Shown here in pieces: positions 35,030-46,084 of a stretch of DNA of 64,000 nucleotides (within the stretch, counting starts at the first letter, position 1; the number at the start of each line of letters is the position of its first letter). Made by a program: the position numbers and the translations under genes. The stretch is taken from NCBI GenBank assembly GCA_017311185.1, contig JAESUZ010003392.1, positions 186,001 through 250,000 on the forward strand, written 5' to 3'. Origin of the DNA: Proteles cristata cristata (lineage: Eukaryota; Chordata; Mammalia; Carnivora; Hyaenidae). The notes under the pieces were generated by a model. It made no database searches. It was not told where the DNA came from and worked only from the letters and a program-made list of their open reading frames with translations.

Positions 35030-35240
35030 AGAGCCTGCATTAATTGAACATTAACTATTTACCAGTTGCTTTTCTAGATAGATTACATGGATTATTTGGT
35101 AGACCTATAAAGAAACTAGAGGTTGGAAATGTTCAGAGACATGTAAAGAGTGACTTGTGGGTAAGTGACACAACTTGGATTTGAAGTCTGATTTCTCAGC
35201 TGATTCTCTTAATCATTGTACTATTTCACTGTGACGATAA
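35030..35240 (+). repeat. MIR
   Basis: AACATTAACTATTTACCAGT... AGACCTATAAAGAAACTAGA... TCTTAATCATTGTACTATT follows the MIR order. Degraded. Confidence 0.65.
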
Positions 35241-35329
35241 GAGTTGAGGTAAGCCAAATGGTTAGCAGAGTGTCTGGACCATTATAGAAACTCAGGAAAT
35301 TGACCACCATCATCATTACTGCAACGACA

Positions 35330-35575
35330 ACTAAATCTTAACATATCTCTCGTTATGTGACAGGCACTGTTTTATACACTTAAGACACACCTGTTTGCAA
35401 AATAATCCTAGTAGGCAGTACTGTTATAACAGATTTTACAGATGAGGAAACTGAGGCACAAAAATCATGTAACAAAATGTGATACTGTAAGTAAGTCACA
35501 GAGGTTAGATTGAACTAGGAAGTCTGGCTCCAAACTTAATGCCATAACCAGTATACTGTGCTTTCTTCCACATGG
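35330..35575 (+). repeat. MIR
   Basis: GTGACAGGCACTGTTTTATA... TTTTACAGATGAGGAAACTG... AGTAAGTCACAGAGGTTAG. Well-preserved MIR core. Confidence 0.85.
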
Positions 35576-36180
35576 TAAGTGGGAAATACTACTACTAATA
35601 ATTAGTAATAAAACCTTCATATTTCTTTTGACAAAGTATTTTTCTACATTCTTTCCTTGTAGGCATGCCCTGAAGATAAAAATATCTATGATAATATATT
35701 CAGGTGTCCTTTTTATGTCTCCCCTTTCTGCCCTCTCAAAATTCTTACAGAATTCAATCTGATATTATTTCTTAGCATCTGATTTCTTAGTCATTTGGGA
35801 AGTAACCTCTGGAGAAGGGACGTTCATAGGGTGATTACATTTTTTAAGTTGGAAGGAAGCTTTGGGCTCCTCTAGGACAGAAGTCTCTAAAATAAAACGC
35901 TTGCACCCTGCAGGCAACGCAAGGTTATCCATCATGGTTGGAGAAGAGGATGTTAGTGTAACACCAAAGAAATTAAGGGTCGTTGTGATATTGTTGTCGT
36001 GAAGTTTAGTAGGCATCTCCTAGATTTTACCATAGTGACTCTGGCTCCAGTTCTCCCTGCCCATCCTCCTTTCTTGAAGCATTCCCCCCTGCTTCGCTGA
36101 GTGAGTTCACACCTTTGTCCTCTCTCTTTCAGACTGCTCTTTCTCAGCCCCCTTTGCTGGTTTCCTATTTCAGGAATTTA
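35576..36180. other. Unassigned stretch
   Basis: Nothing recognised. The minus frame at 35765-36016 has no homology that I know. Confidence 0.4.
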
Positions 36181-36381
36181 TTTTTTTTCCTTTTTAAAAA
36201 TACTTCATTTATTTTTGGGAGAGAGAGAGAGAGCAAGAAAGATAGAGAGGGGGACAGAGGATCTGAAGTGGGCTCTGTGCTGACAGCAGTGAGCCTGATG
36301 TGGGGCTCGAACCCATGAACTGTGAGATCATGACCAGAGCCGAAGTCAGACGCTCAGCTGATTGAGCCACCCAGATGCCCC
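36181..36381 (-). mobile_element. SINEC, antisense
   Basis: TTCATTTATTTTTGGGAGAG tail to head GAGCCACCCAGATGCCCC. Imperfect flanks around ATTTCAG suggest an old TSD. Confidence 0.93.
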
Positions 36382-36570
36382 TGTCCATTTCAGCAGTTAA
36401 AAAAAAAATTTAAATTAATATATGGCTTGATATGGCATCCTTACTTGCTTCATGCATCAAAAGTCCACGGTTCTTGTATAGTATGTCCCTTGTCTGAGAC
36501 AAAGATGGAGAGTCTGTAGCATGGACAAAGCTGCCTTCCCTGTTGTATTTCCTTTTGGCATATTTATGTG

Positions 36571-37030
36571 TGCTGTTATAGGTTAAATTGTGTCCCACAA
36601 GATTTGTTGAAGTCCTCATCCCCAGTACCTCAGAATGTGATTTATTTTGAAATAGGGTCCTTGTAGATGCAATTAGTTAAGTTGGATGAGGTCATACTGA
36701 ACTAGGAAGAGCTCTAAATCCAACGTGGCCGGTGTCTCTGTAAGAAGAGACACAGAGACACAGGGCAGAAGACGGGCAGCCACATGATGGCAGGGGCATA
36801 TATTGGAATGAAGCATCAGCAAGCCTAGGAATGGCAGGATTGCTGACAAAACCCAGCAGCCAGGAGAGATAAAGAAAGATTCTCCCCTCTAGGTTTCAGA
36901 GGGAGCATGCCACTGCTGACACCTTGATTTCAGATTTCCAGCCTCCGGAACTGTTAAAGAATAGATTTCTGTTGTTTTAAGCTGCCTAGTTCGTGGTACT
37001 TTGTCAGGGCAGCCACAGGAAACAAATGCA
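36571..37030 (+). mobile_element. MLT1-type (ERVL-MaLR) solo LTR
   Basis: TGCTGTTATAGGTTAAATTG start, then GTACCTCAGAATGTGATTTA, CACCTTGATTTCAGATTTCC, AGCCTCCGGAACTGTTAAAG and GTACTTTGTCAGGGCAGCCA, the standard order of MLT1 LTRs. Non-coding. Confidence 0.85.
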
Positions 37031-37643
37031 TATGCCTATGTAGGTAGATTTATGAATTCTATTTCCTTCTTTAAATGAAACTATCCCTCACCAAATGGAC
37101 ACTCTGCAAAGACACTGCCATTTGAAGGTAACACCTCAGATACAGTGCAGGTGACCACTCAGGGACATGGCAGTGCTGCCTGATTCCATCAGCCACCATC
37201 AGGACGGAAAAATGAAAACCGTTCCGCATAACCTGGTAAGAAGTTAGAGAAAAGTGTCTTGACATGATCAAGATATTTGGTCTGTAGATTACCACCTACT
37301 ATTATGATGATAAATGAATCCCCAATTCATGTTTGCTGGGAGGTATTAGCTAAGGATATATCAAGCCATCATGATCAATAGGACATTTAATATTCCTTTA
37401 TCTAATCCTTTTAAATATTTTAGTTTCATGTCTTTTCATAATATGTACAACATTTCTTCATTAAGATGCACATTTCTGCCTTATAAATGAGAGGATAAAT
37501 AAAAGCATATATATTGGCAGTATGTACTCAAATATATTTTGTTACTGATGGTGTACATGATCAGGTCAACACCTCCCTCTCTTTTACACATGAGCAAACA
37601 GGTCCAGGGAAGTTATGTGAATTAGTCACCCAAGGTCAGAGTT
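37031..37643. other. Unassigned stretch
   Basis: AT-rich sequence with no recognisable gene or repeat. Confidence 0.4.
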
Positions 37644-37657
37644 TGAACTTGCTTCTT

Positions 37658-37875
37658 TTTTTTTTTTTTATGTTTTATTTAGTTTTGAGAGCAAGAGAGA
37701 CAGAGGACAAGCAGGGGAGGGTCAGAGAGAGAAGGAAACAGAATCTGAAGCAGGCTTCAGGCTCTGAGCTGTCAGTACAGAGCCTGACATGACACGGTGC
37801 TCAAACTCACAGACTGAGAGATCATGACCAGAGCTGAAGTAAGATGCCTAACTGACTGAGCCACCCAGGTGCCCC
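37658..37875 (-). mobile_element. SINEC, antisense
   Basis: T tract and ATGTTTTATTTAGTTTTGAG to CCACCCAGGTGCCCC. Perfect 14-base TSD TGAACTTGCTTCTT at 37644-37657 and 37876-37889. Confidence 0.96.
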
Positions 37876-38064
37876 TGAACTTGCTTCTTCTGACTCCAGG
37901 CCAGGATCAAGCCCCTCTACAATTCTCTGTCCCTCAGAGATTTAATGAGTTGCATGATTTGCCCTGTTTTAGCATCAAGAGCCCTTGGGCAACTTTGAAT
38001 AAAATGCTCCTGTTTAGCAAGCCTTGTGGGGAGCAGAGGATTCCGGCAGGGTCAGACAAATGTG

Positions 38065-38196
38065 GGCTTGCATCCTGACTCTGCCATCCTATAGCTGTGT
38101 GACTTGGAGCAAGTATCTTAACCTCTCTGATCTTTACTTTCCTCAATTAGAAGATGTGGATAATTGTGTTAATGGCATGGCATAGGAATTGTTTTT
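38065..38196 (-). repeat. MIR, antisense
   Basis: CCTGACTCTGCCATCCTATA... TGTGTGACTTGGAGCAAGTA... TTAACCTCTCTGATC. Cut at its end by the SINE that follows. Confidence 0.85.
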
Positions 38197-38214
38197 AAAG
38201 AGTATATAATGTTC

Positions 38215-38440
38215 AGGGCACCTGGGTGGCTTAGTCGGTTAAGCGTCCGACTTTCGCCTGGGTCATGATCTCGCGGTTTGTGGGTTTGAGCCCTGCGTCG
38301 GGCTCTGTGCTGACTGCCAGCTCAGAGCCTGGAGCCTGTTTCAGTCTGTGACTCCCTCTCTCTCTGACCCTCCCCTGCTCATGCTGTCTCTCTCTCTTCT
38401 AGAAATAAATAAAACATTAAAAAAAATTAAAAAAAAAATA
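38215..38440 (+). mobile_element. Young-subfamily SINEC, sense
   Basis: Starts GGGCACCTGGGTGGCTTAG, has CTGACTGCCAGCTCAGAGCC and TAGAAATAAATAAAACATTA. Perfect 18-base TSD AAAGAGTATATAATGTTC at 38197-38214 and 38441-38458. Confidence 0.97.
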
Positions 38441-38458
38441 AAAGAGTATATAATGTTC

Positions 38459-39070
38459 TCTAAACTACATGGTCCTTAAAGTCTAGTTGCATAGTAATAG
38501 TTGCTGTTACTGTTGGGATTATGAAGATGCAAGAGATACAGTTCTGTATTCTCTAAGGAGGGCTCCTGGGGACCAATGGATAAGACCCATGTCCAGACTT
38601 GAATATGACTTGTCTGGCTGGGCATGGGGCATGCGGGTGGCCGTGCAGCAGGACCCCAACCTGGGAGACCAGTGATGATTTTTCTGGGCTGATACTGGCT
38701 AGGTGGCAGACCGGGACTTCCTATTACTTTTCCTTTAGCCCAGGTCACATTCCTGGCACTAAGAAATTCACATTGCTGACTGAGAGTCACAGTATTTCTC
38801 TCATCTTGGTCATAGGCAATTGTCTCAATCAAGAGTTCTCTTTCTTACCTCTAATCACTCTTCAATCCACAGTAGTCTGGCTTTTACCCATCAACTGCTT
38901 AGAAGCTGTCCAACCAAGGGCCAGGCTGACCTCCTTGTTGTCAGGTCCAATGGGCACCTCTTGGTTGTTACTATGACATCTTGGTATCATTTGTAACTGT
39001 TACAAGGGACCATTTAACCTCTTCCTCCTCCTTAAAGTACTCTATCTTTTTATTTTTTCTTTTTTTAAAA
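38459..39070. other. Unassigned stretch
   Basis: Overlapping frames on both strands (38599-38976 plus, 38476-38832 minus), neither recognisable. Confidence 0.4.
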
Positions 39071-39084
39071 ATTTATTTATTATT

Positions 39085-39525
39085 ATTTTTTTTTACAAAT
39101 AGTTTATTGTCAAATTGGTTTCCATATAACACCCAGTGCTCATCCCCACAAGTGTCCTCCTCCATGCCCATCCCTCCTCCCCCCAACATCCATCAGTCCT
39201 CAGTTTTTGTCAGCATTCAAGAGTCTCTCATGGTTTGCCTCTCTCCCTTTCCCCCACCATTTCCGCCCTTCTTCTCCCCCTTGGTCCTCTGTTAAGTTCC
39301 TCCTAATCCTCCTATACGTGCACACATATGATATTTGTCCTTCTCTGCCTGACTTATTTCGCTCAGCATAACACCCTCAAGGTCCATCCATGTTGCTACA
39401 CATGGCCAGATTTCATTGTTTCTCATTGCCATGTAGTATTCCATGGTATAAATAAACCACATCTTCTTGATCCATTCGTCCGTTGATGGACACTTAGGCT
39501 CTTTCCATGTTTTAGCCATTGTTGG
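39085..39525 (-). mobile_element. 5'-truncated L1
   Basis: T-rich tail, L1 3' UTR and the last 75 codons of ORF2 (minus frame 39292-39519, with [20 protein letters not shown]). Truncated near 39525. TSD not resolved. Confidence 0.93.
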
Positions 39526-39940
39526 CGCTCTCTTTTTAAATCGAGAGGCACCACACTCTCTAGGCTTTCCTTCTCTCTCTAGGTGCTCTTTCTCACTCTC
39601 TTCTGCTGGCTTACACTCTTTTACTCTGCATTACCTGTTGGAGCTTTGTCCCACTCTGCCCAAACCTCAGGAATTCTTCATTAACAATTCCATCTGTGGG
39701 TTGGGTGTCCACTACCTTTGGCATGCCTGATTCCCATACCCATGGAGGGCTAGAAGCACACTCACTTGTCAGGAGAAAGGCTTTTTTAAACTGTAGATGT
39801 CACTTCAGGGGTTCTGAATCACCATCTGTCACTATCATAGTGGTCCTTTCTAGAGATGGTGCTTACATATGTGGGATGTGAAGAACTGAGGAGTTCTTAT
39901 TTAATGCTGACACACCCCAGTCTGTCACCTGTACATGTAG
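39526..39940. other. Unassigned stretch
   Basis: C+T-rich sequence. No repeat family or gene recognised. Confidence 0.4.
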
Positions 39941-39944
39941 GTCC

Positions 39945-40440
39945 TACTGTGCATGTCCACTTTAATGTCCATTAGGCACCTCACACTCAATGTGACTCAA
40001 GTGACACCTAAGTCTCTCATAAACTTTCTGCTTCTCTTTCAGCTCCATTTTGAATGAGTAGTACCACCATTCAAATAGTTGCTCAAGCCAAAATCTGGTT
40101 ATCATTCTTGACGACTCCTGTTCTGTTACCCTGGCCTGATGCCCACAATCAATTACTAAGCCCTTGTGAATTTACCTCCCAGAATCATTAGCATCAGCAT
40201 TTCTCCTCTTTTCCACTGATGCTGCTCTCCTCAATTCCATTGGGTCTTCTACCCTCAGTCCACTGGCCACACTTAGCCTTTTTCACATGTGGTCTCAGGG
40301 CACTCCCCTGCTCTAGCACTTTTGTGGCTCCCCATTCCCCTCGGGATTCAGCTGGGCTCTGCCCAACTTTTCAGCCTCATTTCTAGTCTCTTCTCACCAT
40401 ATTCCAACATTCTGGTAGTACCTGAAGAGACCTCCAGTTG
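39945..40440. repeat. L2 fragment
   Basis: CTCAAGCCAAAATCTGGTTA, ATCATTCTTGACGACTCCTG, CAGGGCACTCCCCTGCTCT and TGTGGCTCCCCATTCCCCTC match the L2 ORF2 end and 3' region in the usual order. Confidence 0.8.
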
Positions 40441-40702
40441 ACTGTCCAGACAATATACTTAGGATGAAAGAGAGTGCTGTCAGTTGTCATTACTCTGGGA
40501 AGACTCAAACTCTGTCACGAAAACCAGGAGGTTCAGTCAGCCCAAGTCATATTGAACCTTCAAGCTTTGTGTTCTTTCATCTGTAGACCTTTGTTTGGAT
40601 GCCCCCTTTGCCTTTTTGAGAACTCCAGCCCCTGGTGTGTTCTTCTAGCAATCTGTACCTCATCGATTTAGCACGTAAAGCACTCCATTAAAATGTTTTC
40701 AA

Positions 40703-41155
40703 CTTTTTAATTTTAATTGAAGTATAGTTGACATACAATATTATATTGGTTTCACATGTACAACATAGTGATTTGACATTTATATACATTATGGAATATG
40801 TTCATCAAAATAAGCGTGGTTACCATCTGTCACCATGCAAAGTTATTACCATATTATTGACTGTACTCCCTATGCTGTACTTTTCATCCCTGTGAGTTAT
40901 TTATTTTCTAACTGGAAGTTTGTACCTTTTAGTCCCCTTCACCTGTTTTGCCCATCCCTCATCCCCCCCTTAGCCTCTGACAACCATCAGTTTGTTCTCT
41001 GGATCCCTGAGTCCATTCCTGTTTTTGTTTGCTGGCTTGTTTGTTTGTTCATTTGCTTTGGTTTTTAGATGCCACACGTAAGGGTATCACTTAGGATGAT
41101 ACTCTCTAGGTCCTTTCACGTTGTCACAAATGGCAAAATTTCCTTCTCATCTCTC
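40703..41155 (-). mobile_element. Old L1 3'-end fragment
   Basis: AATTGAAGTATAGTTGACAT... ACATAGTGATTTGACATTTA... AGGTCCTTTCACGTTGTCAC. Antisense L1M-type 3' end. Confidence 0.88.
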
Positions 41156-41668
41156 TGTTTAATTGTCTTTGTTTTCAGCCTCAACTGAGAAAAAAATGAA
41201 GTCTGTTTGGATTTTGTTATGTTAATCCTTCTACCACTCCCTAAACTGCTTTCCTGCAGTAAAAAAACTGCCCCCTCTTCTTTAATGAGAGTAGTTTTAG
41301 GCTTAGATTCATCATGTAAGAAACAGAATCTAGCCACAAAGTTAAAATGTCCTCTATTTTCATTGTATCTGTTGATGTTTATCTTCTTTTTATAGCAAGT
41401 AATGCTGATTATTTATTTGTGCTAATGACAAAACATTTTCTTTCAAGATGAACTAATTTAAGTTAAAGAAAATGAACCAATTAAAATAAAAGCATTAAAT
41501 TAATAATAGCCCAGTTGATACATGAATATGGAGAAATTTGATGACAGCTGGAACATCTCAGACTATGGACGTTCTCTTATCGTAAGAAAATAAGTACCGT
41601 AATCACACCTAAGAAAATTATTGTAATGAAAAGTATATATCTTCTGATATATTCTAACTATTGACATT
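41156..41668. other. Unassigned AT-rich stretch
   Basis: Nothing recognised. Confidence 0.4.
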
Positions 41669-41680
41669 TAAAAATCACTT

Positions 41681-41840
41681 AAATTGGGGCACCTGGGTGG
41701 CTCAGGTTGTAATCTCATGGCTCATGGGTTTGAGACAGCTCAGAGCCTGGAGCCTGCTTTGGATTCTGTGTCTCCCTCTCCCTCATCCCACTTGCACACA
41801 GATGTTCTCTCTCTCTTTCAAAATAAAAAAAATAAAAAAA
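41681..41840 (+). mobile_element. SINEC, sense, with internal deletion
   Basis: GGGGCACCTGGGTGGCTCAG then jumps to GTTGTAATCTCATGGCTC, lacking part of the head and middle found in other copies. Perfect 12-base TSD TAAAAATCACTT at 41669-41680 and 41841-41852. Confidence 0.94.
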
Positions 41841-41852
41841 TAAAAATCACTT

Positions 41853-42711
41853 CCATTATACTTTTAAATGTATTCCATGGAATCTAAATACTATAGGACT
41901 TTGATATCCATCATTATCTATTTTTGAATACATAAACAAGCTCTTCCCATAGCATTTGGAAATTTTACATCTTTGCTTTCTTTCTTTGAATTTCTATTCT
42001 GCTTACTCCACAAAATCTTATCCTCATGTATACTTTTTTTATGCTTGAAAGTTTTTTTTATTGAGCATTCCAGCATGTTCTTCTAAAACCAAAAATTCAC
42101 TGACTAAAACTGAATTCTCCCTTTATAGCCTGTGATCATAAAACCCTAAGTATTAAAAATTTCTTCCTGATTGAGTAATCATTGTAATCATCAGTAGTAC
42201 ACAAACACACTATTAGTATGTTCTGGGCCGTAATATAATAATAATACCACCACCATTTTGATACTAGTCAGGAAATGTAAAGAAAAATTTTTTTGGAAAT
42301 ATATCTGCTAAATGACATGACTGTGTCTTTAACAAATAGTTCTTATCTTTGTGGTTGACTATCACTTATTGCCAGAAAGAGGTTGGGGCAGCATCAATTC
42401 TATTCCTATTTTTTAGTAGATGCAAATTAAAAAATTCATATGTAAAATAAATAGTTATGGGAGCAGATTTATTATACTAGTTTGAGGTCTTTGTGTTCGT
42501 GTAACAACAACCACATAATGATATATCACAACATTTATTCGATGGTTGTAGTAATGCTATATCATTTGACAATGCAGTTAGGTTTCCTTTCAGTTTCATT
42601 AAAAGCAAAGAATTGGAAACAGCCTGAATTGCAGAAGATTGGTTATCAAGTTATAAGACATATTCATTCTCTTGAATTCTTAGAATTATAGTGAAAAGCA
42701 TTTATTAATCC
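41853..42711. other. Unassigned AT-rich stretch
   Basis: Nothing recognised. Confidence 0.4.
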
Positions 42712-42718
42712 TGATCAA

Positions 42719-42748
42719 ATTATTATTATTATTATTATTATTATTATT
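42719..42748. repeat. (ATT)n microsatellite at a retrotransposon tail
   Basis: Ten ATT units at the left end of the L1/transduction insertion, read as (AAT)n on the minus strand. It occupies the position of the outer poly-A tail and partly overlaps the target-site copy. Confidence 0.95.
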
Positions 42749-43306
42749 GAATATGGGATCATGTTTATTCCTGAGAAAGATCTGGAACATGAAGGAATGG
42801 AATTCACACAGAAAAGCTGACATTTCTGGTGAGCAGTTTGAAGGTGGCACCCTGGGGCCCCCCTGGGGCGAAGCGGAAAATGAAGTGAAGCCACGGATGA
42901 CTGTGTGGCCAAACTCACGCTGCCCGCCTCATCCTTATTTATTCTTTTTTTTTTTTTTACAAATAGTTTATTGTCAAATTAGTTTCCACATAACACCCAG
43001 TGCTCATCCCCACAAGTGCCCTCCTCCATGCCCACCCCTCCTCCCCCACATCCACCAGTCCTCAGTTTTTGTCAGCATTCAAGAGTCTCTCATGGTTTGC
43101 CTCTCCCCCTTTCCCCCACCATTTCCGCCCTTCTTCTCCCCTTTGGTCCTCTGTTAAGTTCCTCCTAATCCTCCTATAAGTGCACACATATGATATTTGT
43201 CTTTCTCTGCCTGACTTACTTCGCTCAGCATAACACCCTCAAGGTCCATCCATGTTGCTACACATGGCCAGATTTCATTGTTTCTCATTGCCATGTAGTA
43301 TTCCAA
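42729..43306 (-). mobile_element. 5'-truncated L1 with apparent 3' transduction
   Basis: Reading the minus strand: 348 bases of L1 3' end (43306 to 42959), its first A tail (42958-42945), about 196 bases of non-L1 sequence (42944-42749), an AATAAA signal at 42769-42764, then an AAT-rich second tail. The whole unit is bounded by a perfect 17-base TSD, TGATCAAATTATTATTA, at 42712-42728 and 43307-43323. One TSD pair around both parts means one insertion event, the signature of L1 read-through of its own weak poly-A signal into flanking DNA at the source locus. Confidence 0.85.
42764..42769 (-). promoter_or_regulatory. Polyadenylation signal AATAAA used by the transduced transcript
   Basis: Minus-strand AATAAA lies 15 bases before the outer tail, the normal cleavage distance, which explains where the read-through transcript ended. 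Confidence 0.75.
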
Positions 43307-43323
43307 TGATCAAATTATTATTA

Positions 43324-43599
43324 ATTATACTTATTTTTTCAGTGAAAGGTATGATCTTTAACCTGTTATATTGTAAATGAGAAAATAAAACATTGGTTAG
43401 TGCAGTACAACTTTGCCAATGCAATATCTTATATCAAATGCGAAAGCTTTGAATGTATTTATATGAAACCATTAATTTAATTTATGGAAAATGCCCCCCA
43501 TGGTCAAGTCCATCAATCAAATCTTTTTGTTTCCTGTCAGAAAGCATTTGACTTCATTTTCCAATTCGAGGAGGCATCTCTGTGATAACGCCCTCACTT
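43324..43599. other. Unassigned stretch
   Basis: AT-rich flank of the L1 insertion. Nothing recognised. Confidence 0.4.
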
Positions 43600-43610
43600 C
43601 TGGTTCTAAT

Positions 43611-43836
43611 TCTTTTATTTCTTTTTTTAATGCTTATTTATTTTTGAGAGAGAGAGTGTGAGTAGGGGTGGGGTGAGAGGGGGTGGAGAGAGGATCTGAA
43701 ATGGGCCTTGCACTGTGGCAGCAAGCCTGATGCTGATGGGGGGTTTGAACCCATGAACTGCAAGATCATGACCTGGGCCACGACCATGACCTAAGACAGA
43801 GTCTGTTGCTCAATTGACTGAGCCACTCGGGTACCC
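43611..43836 (-). mobile_element. SINEC, antisense, diverged
   Basis: ATGCTTATTTATTTTTGAGA tail to GAGCCACTCGGGTACCC head. TSD CTGGTTCTAAT at 43600-43610 and 43837-43847. A duplicated CATGACC segment near 43767-43794 is a private change. Confidence 0.94.
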
Positions 43837-44017
43837 CTGGTTCTAATCATAAAAAAGAAAGAGATGAGCGGGACCTGAAGCCTCACTAGGAATTTACTGC
43901 TTGGTCACACAAGGCCTGTGTGTGCTTCTCCGCTTTGCTCCTGGTCTCAAGACTTTGCTTTCTGTGATGCAAGTTGAGGACAGAGGAGACACGTTAAGTA
44001 GAAGTTCTGAGCAGCTG

Positions 44018-44240
44018 GGGGCGCCTGGGTGGCTTAGTCGGTTAAGCGTCCGACTTTCGCTTAGGTCATGATCTCGCGGTTCGTGGGTTCGAGCCCCGCG
44101 TCGGGCTCTGTGCTGACTGCCAGCTCGGAGCCTGGAGCCTGTTTCAGTCTGTGACTCCCTCTCTCTCCGACCCTCCCCTGCTCACGCTGTCTCTCAATCT
44201 CTCTCTCTCCTAGAAATAAAAAATTAAAAAAAAAAAAAAA
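44018..44240 (+). mobile_element. Young, near-consensus SINEC with intact pol III boxes
   Basis: Starts GGGGCGCCTGGGTGGCTTAG and ends in TAGAAATAAAAAATT plus an A tail. A-box-like TGGCTTAGTCGG lies at 44030-44041 and B-box GGTTCGAGCCC at 44086-44096, the internal RNA polymerase III promoter inherited from a tRNA. Perfect 16-base TSD AAGTTCTGAGCAGCTG at 44002-44017 and 44241-44256. CpGs in the head are largely intact, so it is recent. Confidence 0.97.
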
Positions 44241-44256
44241 AAGTTCTGAGCAGCTG

Positions 44257-44819
44257 AATTCAGAACTTCCTAACATGGCTCAAATTCCTTGTCTTCAGGT
44301 CCACTCTTGGTCCTTCACGGAGTGCGCTTCGCACCGGCCGAGACAAGCAGCCCTGCCCGGAGCCTTGCACTGACATCTCGCACTTTGCTTTTGTTGAGGG
44401 CCCAGTGCAGGGACACGTGGGCCAAGTCCTGTGGGAGGCGTCAGGCTGGGTGAGATGGCTGGTGTTCATAGAGAGCCATCGGTGACCGGGTGACCGTAAG
44501 CAGGAAGGTGGCAGAGGGGAGCAACAGACCGGCCAGAAGCCTCTACTGCAGAAGTGGCCCTGGGGGGTTAAGCGTTCCAAAGAGCGGAGATGAGAGTGGG
44601 TAATCTAGATTTTGATTTCCTTAAAATTATCCATGGTTGTGGATTCCTTGGAGAGGTTTCTAGTTGCCCCCAAGCTGGGGTGCACTTACCCCCGTGAAGC
44701 CCAAGGCACTAGAGAACTAACTTTGCTGGAGTCAGGGTTGAGGGTGAAGTGGGGGATGGGAAAGAAGAATGGAGGGGACACAGTGAGTGTCCCTGAAACA
44801 TACAGAAATGTCTCTGTCC
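44257..44819. other. Unassigned, moderately GC-rich stretch
   Basis: Some CpG near 44320-44350 (GTGCGCTTCGCACCGGCCGA). The minus frame at 44260-44580 (106 codons) has no family that I recognise. Confidence 0.4.
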
Positions 44820-45190
44820 CCAGCCATGGCTCTTTCTATAATACCTCGCTGCCTCAGGGCCTTTATACTTACTATTCCTTTTGTGTGTAATGCTATTCCC
44901 AACCCATATTTGCATGGCATATTCCTGCACCTCCTTTAAATTTTAATTTAAATGTCTTGACAAACCTTTCCCTGCCTACCCTACCCTCTTTTTAAATTGT
45001 CACCCCCCCCCCCACACACACACACTTGGTATCTCCTTTGTTGTATTTTCTTCAAAGAACAATCACTGTCTGGCATACTCTATAATTGTTTGCTGTCTGT
45101 CATCCACACCTGAATATAAACTCCATGCTGTCAGGGATTTTTCTGAATTTAGCTAGCCATTTATAGGCAATCAATTAATGTTTTTTGGCA
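44820..45190. repeat. L2 fragment
   Basis: CTGCCTCAGGGCCTTTATAC, ATTTAAATGTCTTGACAAAC and TATAAACTCCATGCTGTCAG follow the L2 3' region order. A C-run and short (AC)n at 45003-45025 interrupts it. Confidence 0.8.
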
Positions 45191-45464
45191 AAATGAACAA
45201 ACTACCACAATAAATCTTCATCTAGAGGTCACACACCCAGTTTTCTAGGAGAAATAGGCAGGAGGTATCAGGTGTGGAGTGAGAATCATGATATACCAGA
45301 GAGCTCATGTCACCATCTAAAGAGGACAACTATTCCTTGGCATTGCCGTGTGACATTTTGGTTTTAATTTCAATTTTTCAGGCAAAACCAGAAATTGGAA
45401 TTTTGGGAAGGTGAGGGTGAATGCAGAGGGTGAACTCTGATTTTAATATGTGAGAACAAGTTAT

Positions 45465-45683
45465 TTTAAAAATATTTATTTTTGAGAGAGAGAAAGAGAG
45501 AGAGAGAGAGAACGTGTGTGTGCATGCAAGGGAGGGGGAGAGAGTGAGAGGCAGAGAGAGAAGAATCCCAAGGAGGTCCTGCACTGTCAGCACATGGGGC
45601 ACAATCTCACAAACCGAGAGATCATGACCTGAGCCAAAATTAAGAGTCAGACACTCAACTGACTGAGCCACCCCGGTGCCCTG
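45465..45683 (-). mobile_element. SINEC, antisense
   Basis: AAAATATTTATTTTTGAGAG tail with long GA and GTGT interior to head GCCACCCCGGTGCCC. Older copy. Confidence 0.92.
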
Positions 45684-46080
45684 AGGGAAAAAAAAATTTT
45701 TAACTGAATAATGGGCATACTGTTCAAGATGAACAAATAGTTCAAATGGCACCTGTTTTTGACCTCTTCTTGACCCAAAGTGGAAAATGGCTGGGGGAGG
45801 GGGGAGAAGGGGCACATCAGAAGAGTTCCTCCTTCTTCTTCCATGTGTTGCTGTCCAGCTGAGAGAAAGGAACAGCTCCTTGGGGTTTACCTACCCCCAA
45901 AGCCAAGAGAGTAATTGAGCTGGTTAGGGAGGTCCAGAATAGATTATTACACACCAGAAGTTCCCCAAACATAATAGAAAGTCTTGCTCTCAGAAGGAAG
46001 AAACTCAAAAGCTTCCTCAATATGCATTTTGTGAAAACCACACAGCCTTGGCCGACTCTTAATGAAGTGTTCGTGCTTTG
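45684..46080. other. Unassigned stretch
   Basis: Nothing recognised. Confidence 0.4.
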
Positions 46081-46084
46081 TTTA

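Noticed and set aside
39526..39560. TSD for the L1 at 39085-39525
   Set aside because: CTCTCTTTTTA here and CTCTATCTTTTTA near 39040 are similar, but both are low-complexity pyrimidine tracts and the match needs gaps.
42719..42748. ATT repeats alone explaining the flanking duplication of the L1 insert
   Set aside because: The duplicated 17-mer includes non-repeat TGATCAAA on both sides, so it is a genuine duplication and not only microsatellite similarity.
44030..44096. Possible tRNA gene from A-box and B-box motifs
   Set aside because: The motifs belong to the SINE head. No cloverleaf or anticodon arm is maintained and the element has a SINE tail and TSD.
45378..45815. 145-codon minus frame
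   Set aside because: It runs through an antisense SINE (GVAQSVECLTLNFGSGHDL is the SINE sense translation seen in several copies).
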